NCBI RefSeq assembly: GCF_900091625.1
Contig: NZ_FMIC01000002.1
Location: forward strand, 3,906,001 to 3,970,000
Reading direction: 5' to 3'
DNA: 64,000 nt
DNA from: Micromonospora peucetia
GTDB taxonomy: Bacteria > Actinomycetota > Actinomycetes > Mycobacteriales > Micromonosporaceae
The stretch's first letter is position 1, and each line of letters begins with the position of its first letter. A model generated the notes under the pieces. The model saw only the letters and a program-made list of their open reading frames with translations. It ran no database searches and was not told the origin of the DNA. The translations under genes were made by a program, and so were the position numbers. This document shows, in pieces, positions 58,708 to 64,000 of the stretch.

Positions 58708-60921
58708 GTGCCGCCGAGATCGGATGAACCGCGCCGGGACGCCACAGGCTCCCGGCGCGGTTCGTCCCGTAACACCGGTGGCCGGGGCGCCGAACCGCGC
58801 TCCGGCGAGCCGGGGGTCGGTGGCATCTCCGACGCCCGGGCGTACACCCCGCGCGGGCGCACCGTGCGCGAGCAGCGCGCCGGCGGACGCGCCGAGCGGA
58901 CCCCCGACGCCGGCCCCACCGAGCAGCGCCGGACCCCGCGCAGCACCCGCTCCGGCGACCCGTTCCGCCCCGCCCTGCAGGTGCTCGACGGCGGGCGCGG
59001 GGGCGCCGGCCGGGCCGGCCGGCGGGAGGCGGCGGGCCGCCCCGGCGTCGTCCGCACCGTCACGCCGCGCACCCCACGCCACGACGACGACCCGCCGGCG
59101 CCGCGCCGCCGCACGACCCCGCGCCCCGCGCGCCGGCCGGACCGCCCGGCCGCCCGGCGGCCGTCGCGCAAGCCGCCGAAGCCGCCCCGGCTGGCCGATC
59201 CCCGGCGCCGGCTGCGGCTGGGCACCGTGCTCACCCTGACGCTGTTCGCCGTCATCGGCATCCGGCTGGTCGTCCTCCAGACCGTGGAGACCCCGGCGTA
59301 CGCCGACCGCGGCGTCGCCGACCGGTTGCGCACCGTCACCCTGCCGGCGGCGCGCGGCGCCATCTACGACCGGTCCGGCGCCCCGCTGGCGCACAGCGTC
59401 GAGGCCCGCTACGTCTACGCCGACCCGACCCAGATCGAGGACCAGCAGGCCACCGCCAGGGCGCTGTCCCCGCTGCTCGGCATCCGGGCCTCCGAACTGG
59501 CCGAGAAGATGAAGCCGCGCAAGCGGGACAACGGCAAGGACTCGCAGTTCGAGTACCTCGCCCGGGGGGTGGACATCGCCCAGGCCCGGCGGATCATCGC
59601 GCTGGGGCTGCCCGGCATCTACACCCACCGCGACGAGCGGCGCGAGGTGCCCGGCGGCGACCTCGCGGCCAATCTGCTCGGCTTCACCAGCCAGGACATG
59701 GTCGGGCTGGAAGGGCTGGAGGCCCGCTACGACGACCTGCTGCGCGGCAAGGACGGCAAGCGGGTGTACGAGGTCGGGCTCGGCGACCTGACCGCCCCGA
59801 TCCCCGGCGGCTACAGCGAGACGACCAGGGCCAAGCCGGGCAGTTCCCTCCAGCTCACCACCGACCGCGATTTGCAGTTCATGACGCAGCGGATGCTCAG
59901 CAAGCACATGGCCCAGAGCAAGGGCAGCACCGGCGCGGCGGTGGTGATCGAGATTCCCTCCGGCGAGGTGCTGGCCCAGGCCAGCCACCCCACCTACAAC
60001 GCGGCGAAGCCGGTGCCGAGCGAGCCGACCGACCGGGAGGACGCGGCCACCAGCTTCGTGGTCGACCCCGGCTCGGTGCACAAGGCGATCACCTTCGGCG
60101 CCGCGCTCCAGGAGCGGGTGATCACCCCGGACACCACGCTGCCGATCGCCAACAGCATCAAGAAGGGCGACACCTGGTTCTCCGACACCCACCGGGCCGG
60201 CGGAAAGCGGATGAGCCTGCCCGGCATGATGGCGTACTCGTCCAACGTCGGCACCATCCAGATCGCCGACAAGCTCGGCCCGGAACGCCTGATCGACTAC
60301 CAGAAGCGGTTCGGCCTCGGGGAGCCGACGCGGGTCGGCATGCCGGGCGAGGCCAGCGGACGACTGCTGCCGGCCGACAAGTGGAGCGAGTCGTCGCACG
60401 GGTCGGTGCCGATCGGGCACAGCGTCGACGCCACACCGCTGCAGATGGCCGCCGCCTACGCGACGATCGCCAACAACGGCACGTACGTGCAGCCGCGCCT
60501 GGTCAAGGAGGTGATCGGGCCGGACGGGAAGCGTACGCCGACCGAAGCACCGGTGACCCGGTCGGTGCTCAGCCCGGAGAACGCCGCCGCGCTGCGGCAC
60601 ATCCTGGAGGCGGTCACCACGGTCGAGGACGGCACCGGAAAGGCCGCGGCGATCCCGGAGTGGCGGGTCGCCGGCAAGACCGGCACCGGCTGGCGGCTGG
60701 TCGACGGGCGCAAGCAGCCCGGCGAGGTGGCCTCGTTCATCGGGATGGCCCCGGCCGAGAAGCCCCGCTACGTGATCGCGGTCTTCGCGCACACCCCCTC
60801 CGGCGGGGGCGGGGACATCGCGGCCCCCGCGTTCCGGGACATGATGCAGTTCACGCTGCGTCACTACGGGGTGCCGCCGAGTGGGGAGAAAGCCCCGAAG
60901 TTCACGGTCTATCCGCGCTGA
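58708..60921 (+). CDS. ftsI: septal peptidoglycan transpeptidase (class B PBP)
   Basis: A 737-residue class B penicillin-binding protein. A long disordered Arg/Pro-rich cytoplasmic region (about 165 residues), one span (LGTVLTLTLFAVIGIRLVVLQ), a PBP dimerisation domain (ARGAIYDRSGAPLA) and the transpeptidase with SVHK at Ser456-Lys459, SSN at 511-513 and KTG at 657-659. It cross-links septal peptidoglycan. GTG start five bases after ftsL, cotranscribed. The unusually long cytoplasmic tail may host phosphorylation or partner binding. Confidence 0.93.
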   Translation: MPPRSDEPRRDATGSRRGSSRNTGGRGAEPRSGEPGVGGISDARAYTPRGRTVREQRAGGRAERTPDAGPTEQRRTPRSTRSGDPFRPALQVLDGGRGGAGRAGRREAAGRPGVVRTVTPRTPRHDDDPPAPRRRTTPRPARRPDRPAARRPSRKPPKPPRLADPRRRLRLGTVLTLTLFAVIGIRLVVLQTVETPAYADRGVADRLRTVTLPAARGAIYDRSGAPLAHSVEARYVYADPTQIEDQQATARALSPLLGIRASELAEKMKPRKRDNGKDSQFEYLARGVDIAQARRIIALGLPGIYTHRDERREVPGGDLAANLLGFTSQDMVGLEGLEARYDDLLRGKDGKRVYEVGLGDLTAPIPGGYSETTRAKPGSSLQLTTDRDLQFMTQRMLSKHMAQSKGSTGAAVVIEIPSGEVLAQASHPTYNAAKPVPSEPTDREDAATSFVVDPGSVHKAITFGAALQERVITPDTTLPIANSIKKGDTWFSDTHRAGGKRMSLPGMMAYSSNVGTIQIADKLGPERLIDYQKRFGLGEPTRVGMPGEASGRLLPADKWSESSHGSVPIGHSVDATPLQMAAAYATIANNGTYVQPRLVKEVIGPDGKRTPTEAPVTRSVLSPENAAALRHILEAVTTVEDGTGKAAAIPEWRVAGKTGTGWRLVDGRKQPGEVASFIGMAPAEKPRYVIAVFAHTPSGGGGDIAAPAFRDMMQFTLRHYGVPPSGEKAPKFTVYPR

Positions 60922-61012
60922 CCGGCCACGCCGCGACATCATCGTTGAGTGCGGACGAACCACCGGGGCGGCTGTGCGGTCGGAACCGGACGACCGGGTA
61001 GGGTCTGACGCC

Positions 61013-62536
61013 GTGCCCGGCAATCCTCGTCCCCGTACCGTGATCGGTGTCCGGCTCGGCGACCTCGCCGCCCGGCTCGCCGTCGAGCCCCCGGAGGGCG
61101 CCGCCGAGCTGGTGGTGACCGGGGTGACCCACGCCAGCCAGGAGGTCCGCCCCGGCGACCTGTACGCGGCCCTGCCGGGCGCCCGCCGGCACGGGGCGGA
61201 GTTCGCCGCCAGCGCGGCGGCGGCCGGCGCGGTGGCCGTCTTGACCGACCCGGCGGGTGCCCCGGCGGTGGCCGAGGCGGGCCTGCCGGCGTTGGTGGTG
61301 TCCGACCCGCGCGCGGTGCTGGGCACCCTCGCCGCGGCCGTCTACGGCGACCCGACCGAGGGCCTGACGGTGATCGGGGTGACCGGCACGGCCGGCAAGA
61401 CCTCGACGGCCTACCTGGTCGAGTCCGGCCTGCGCGCCGCCGGCCACACCACCGGCCTGATCGGCACCGTGGAGACCCGCCTCGGCGACCTGGTGATCGA
61501 CAGCGTGCGCACCACGCCCGAGGCCACCGACCTGCACGCCATGCTGGCCGCCGCCCGGGAACGCGGCGTCACCGCTTTGGTCATGGAGGTCTCCAGCCAC
61601 GCCCTGGCGATGGGCCGGGTCGGCGGTGTCCGGTTCACCGTCGGCGGCTACACCAACTTCGGCTCCGACCACCTGGACTTCCACGCCGACTCGGCGGACT
61701 ACTTCGCCGCGAAGGCGCAGCTGTTCGACGGGCGCTGCGCGGTGGAGGTGCTCAACCACGACGACCCGGCGCTGAAGCCGCTGTACGGCCCGGCCACGGT
61801 CACCTACTCGGCGGCCGGCGACCCGACCGCCACCTGGTGGGCCGGCGGGGTCGGCGGCGAGGGGTACGCGCAGCGGTTCACCGCGCACGGCCCGGGCGGG
61901 CTGGTGCTGCCGGCCGGCGTGGCGCTGCCGGGCCGGCACAACGTGGCCAACGCCCTGCTGGCAATCGCCACGCTGGTTGCCGCCGGGGTGGACCCGGAGA
62001 CCGCCGCCGCCGGGGTGGCCGCCTGCGGCGGGGTTCCCGGCCGGCTGGAGCTGGTGAGCGCCCCCGGCCCGGTCCGGGGCGTGGTCGACTACGCACACAA
62101 GGCGGACGCGATCGTCGCCGCGCTGGCCGCGCTGCGCGAGTTCGGCGCCGGCCGGTTGATCTGCGTGATCGGTGCCGGAGGCGACCGGGACCGGGGCAAG
62201 CGGCCGGTGATGGGCGCCGCCGCGGCGGAGGGAGCCGACGTGGTGCTGGTGACCGACGACAACCCGCGCACCGAGGACCCGGCGGCGATCCGCGCCGAGG
62301 TGCTCACCGGTGCCCGGCGCGCCGGCACGACGGCCCGGATCGAGGAGGTGGCCGACCGGCGGACGGCGATCGACGCGGCGGTCCGGCTGGCCGGGCCGGG
62401 CGACGTGGTCGCGGTGCTCGGCAAGGGCCATGAGCGCGGGCAGGAGATCGGTGGCGAGGTGCTCCCGTTCGACGACCGCACCGAGCTGGCCGACGCGCTG
62501 CGCGCGCGCTTCGCCGACCCGGCGGGTCAGCGGTGA
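61013..62536 (+). CDS. murE: UDP-MurNAc-L-Ala-D-Glu:meso-DAP ligase
   Basis: A 507-residue Mur ligase adding the third stem-peptide residue. ATP site is VTGTAGKTSTAYLVE, with EVSSHALAMGRV and the specificity motif DDNPRTEDP; DNPR indicates meso-diaminopimelate rather than lysine. TAGGGT (60999-61004) precedes the GTG by eight bases, suggesting an internal, leaderless promoter within the dcw cluster. GTGA overlap with murF. Confidence 0.95.
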   Translation: MPGNPRPRTVIGVRLGDLAARLAVEPPEGAAELVVTGVTHASQEVRPGDLYAALPGARRHGAEFAASAAAAGAVAVLTDPAGAPAVAEAGLPALVVSDPRAVLGTLAAAVYGDPTEGLTVIGVTGTAGKTSTAYLVESGLRAAGHTTGLIGTVETRLGDLVIDSVRTTPEATDLHAMLAAARERGVTALVMEVSSHALAMGRVGGVRFTVGGYTNFGSDHLDFHADSADYFAAKAQLFDGRCAVEVLNHDDPALKPLYGPATVTYSAAGDPTATWWAGGVGGEGYAQRFTAHGPGGLVLPAGVALPGRHNVANALLAIATLVAAGVDPETAAAGVAACGGVPGRLELVSAPGPVRGVVDYAHKADAIVAALAALREFGAGRLICVIGAGGDRDRGKRPVMGAAAAEGADVVLVTDDNPRTEDPAAIRAEVLTGARRAGTTARIEEVADRRTAIDAAVRLAGPGDVVAVLGKGHERGQEIGGEVLPFDDRTELADALRARFADPAGQR

Positions 62537-63957
62537 TCGCGCTCAGCCTGGCCGAGGTCGCCTCGGCGGTCGACGGTCGGCTGGCCGGCGCGGACCCGCA
62601 GGTCCGGGTCACCGGGCCGGTCGAGTTCGACTCGCGCAAGGTGGGTCCGGGCGCGCTCTTCGTCGCCTTCCCGGGCGAGAAGGTGGACGGGCACGACTAC
62701 GCCGCCGGGGCGGTGCGGGCCGGCGCCGTGGCGGTGCTCGGCACCCGGGAGGTGCCCGGCGTGCCGATGGTGCTGGTCGACGACGCGCTGGCCGCGCTGG
62801 GCCGGCTGGCCCGCGCGGTGGTCGACCGGCTGCCCGGGCTCACCGTCATCGGGTTGACCGGCTCGTCGGGCAAGACCACCACCAAGGACCTGATCGCCCA
62901 GCTCACCGCGCGGCTCGGCCCGACCGTCGCCCCGCCCGGGTCGTTCAACAACGAGCTGGGGCACCCGTACACGGCGTTGCAGGCCGGGCCGGAGACCCGC
63001 TACCTGGTGATGGAGAAGGGCGCCCGCGGGGTGGGACACGTGCGCTACCTCTGCGACGTGGTGCCGCCCCGGATCTCCGTGGTGCTCAACGTCGGGGTGG
63101 CGCACATCGGCGAGTTCGGCTCGGTGGAGACCATCGCGCTGGCCAAGGGCGAGTTGGTCGAGGCGCTGCCCGCCGACGGCCTGGCCGTGCTGAACGCCGA
63201 CGACCCGCTGGTCGACGCGATGGCCGCCCGTACGGTCGCCCGGGTGATCCGCTACGGCGAGGCGGCGCACGCCGACGTGCGGGCCGAGGACGTGACGCTG
63301 GACGACCGGGGGCGGCCCGCGTACACCCTGGTCACCCCGGAGGGGACCGCGCCGGTGCGGCTCGGGTTGACCGGCCGGCACCAGGTGTCCAACTCGCTCG
63401 CCGCCGCCGCGGTGGCCCGCGAGCTGGGCATGCCGCTGGCCGAGACGGCCACCGCGCTGGGTGCGCTGGGCCTGGTCTCCACCCGCCGGATGGACGTCTT
63501 CGAGCGCGCCGACGGGATCACCGTGATCGACGACTCGTACAACGCCAACCCCGCCTCGATGGCCGTCGCGCTGCGCGCGCTGGCCGGCATCGGGCGGGAG
63601 CGGCGCACCGTCGCGGTGCTCGGCTACATGGCTGAGCTGGGCCCGTTCGAACGCGACGGGCACGCCGAGGTCGGCCGGCTAACGGCCGAACTGGGCGTCG
63701 ACCGGCTGCTCGTGGTGGGCGAGCCGGCCGCGCCGATCCACGAAGGCGCGACATCGGTAGGTGACTGGGGAGGAGAGTCGGTGCTGCTCACCGATCAGGC
63801 GGCGGCCGTCGAGGTGCTGCGGAGCGAGTTACGGCCGGGAGACGTCGTCCTGGTGAAGGGCTCCCGGTACCGCACCTGGGAGGTGGCCGACGCGCTGCGC
63901 GCGGACGCCGCCGGCAAGGGTGCCAACGGGACGGCGACGGAGGGCGGCGCCGCATGA
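62533..63957 (+). CDS. murF: UDP-MurNAc-tripeptide:D-Ala-D-Ala ligase
   Basis: A 474-residue Mur ligase that adds D-Ala-D-Ala. IGLTGSSGKTTTKDLIAQL is the ATP site; PPGSFNNELGHPYTALQ, MEKGARGVGHVRYL and VIDDSYNANPASM are characteristic. It starts within the end of murE (GTGA) and overlaps mraY (ATGA), so murE-murF-mraY are coupled. Full length. Confidence 0.95.
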   Translation: MIALSLAEVASAVDGRLAGADPQVRVTGPVEFDSRKVGPGALFVAFPGEKVDGHDYAAGAVRAGAVAVLGTREVPGVPMVLVDDALAALGRLARAVVDRLPGLTVIGLTGSSGKTTTKDLIAQLTARLGPTVAPPGSFNNELGHPYTALQAGPETRYLVMEKGARGVGHVRYLCDVVPPRISVVLNVGVAHIGEFGSVETIALAKGELVEALPADGLAVLNADDPLVDAMAARTVARVIRYGEAAHADVRAEDVTLDDRGRPAYTLVTPEGTAPVRLGLTGRHQVSNSLAAAAVARELGMPLAETATALGALGLVSTRRMDVFERADGITVIDDSYNANPASMAVALRALAGIGRERRTVAVLGYMAELGPFERDGHAEVGRLTAELGVDRLLVVGEPAAPIHEGATSVGDWGGESVLLTDQAAAVEVLRSELRPGDVVLVKGSRYRTWEVADALRADAAGKGANGTATEGGAA

Positions 63958-64000
63958 GGGCGGTCATCGTCGCCATCGGGGTGGCCTTCCTGGTGTCGCT
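63954..64000 (+). CDS. mraY: phospho-MurNAc-pentapeptide transferase, start only
   Basis: The first 15 complete codons (MRAVIVAIGVAFLVS) are in the window: a hydrophobic N-terminal span at the usual mraY position. ATG overlaps the murF stop. MraY makes lipid I on the inner face of the membrane. Identified mainly from gene order. Confidence 0.8.
   Translation, partial: MRAVIVAIGVAFLVS

Overview
The window is chromosomal DNA from a high-GC actinomycete, most likely a Micromonosporaceae member (Micromonospora/Salinispora type). The grounds are the very GC-rich codon use, the order aroG, pknL, HTH regulator, polyprenyl synthase, metF (shared with the mycobacterial aroG/pknL/Rv2175c/idsA2/metF neighbourhood), a carotenoid subcluster like the ones Salinispora uses for sioxanthin, and a complete start of the dcw cell-division cluster with a meso-DAP type MurE. 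No rRNA, tRNA, IS element, prophage or CRISPR array was seen.

Layout. 1-1000: end of pfkA, then proC. 992-2634: a lower-GC two-gene cassette (XRE/ImmA-IrrE metallopeptidase fusion plus PIN-domain protein) with its own palindromic operator. 2983-9288: secreted and stress functions (NamZ-type muramidase, DUF2203, NADP oxidoreductase, glutathione peroxidase, CBM2-GH18 chitinase, lipoprotein). 9376-20538: aroG, threonine aldolase, endonuclease IV, PASTA kinase, its probable HTH substrate, polyprenyl synthase, regulator, metF, CDP-alcohol phosphatidyltransferase. 20630-25521: five-gene translationally coupled carotenoid operon (CrtA-like, GNAT, CruF, glycosyltransferase, CrtD-like). 25586-27140: YbaK deacylase and EamA exporter. 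27230-34181: LexA-controlled mutasome (HEPN protein, imuA', imuB, dnaE2). 34282-40736: small protein, methyltransferase, phosphodiesterase, TetR/MFS pair with an operator array, dinB, DUF3040. 41047-45896: MoxR/DUF58/transglutaminase operon. 46201-49331: leuS behind a leucine leader peptide and attenuator. 49564-53345: ABC exporter and divergent NarL-type two-component system. 53365-56016: murT-gatD-VTT operon. 56241-64000: mraZ, rsmH, ftsL, ftsI, murE, murF, mraY start.

How it fits together. Much of the window is cell envelope biology: MurT/GatD amidate lipid II, the dcw genes make and polymerise it at the septum, PknL senses cell-wall fragments through PASTA domains, and NamZ and chitinase degrade amino-sugar polymers. 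A second theme is DNA damage: LexA boxes precede the mutasome, and dinB and nfo lie nearby.

Non-coding highlights. (1) A 69-bp palindromic repeat occurs twice (15741 and 49438) with the same length and conserved blocks. (2) leuS is preceded by an apparently leaderless Leu leader peptide and a hairpin ending in a six-T run. (3) The pknL-regulator/polyprenyl synthase gap carries 14 perfect GCCCC units and 29 consecutive hexamers of the form ARGRCC. (4) At least 14 genes have a TANNNT-like -10 box 6 to 8 nt before the start codon, implying leaderless mRNAs. (5) The conserved N-terminal peptide of RsmH is readable only out of frame with the nearby ATG. All calls come from reading the sequence; no database search was run.
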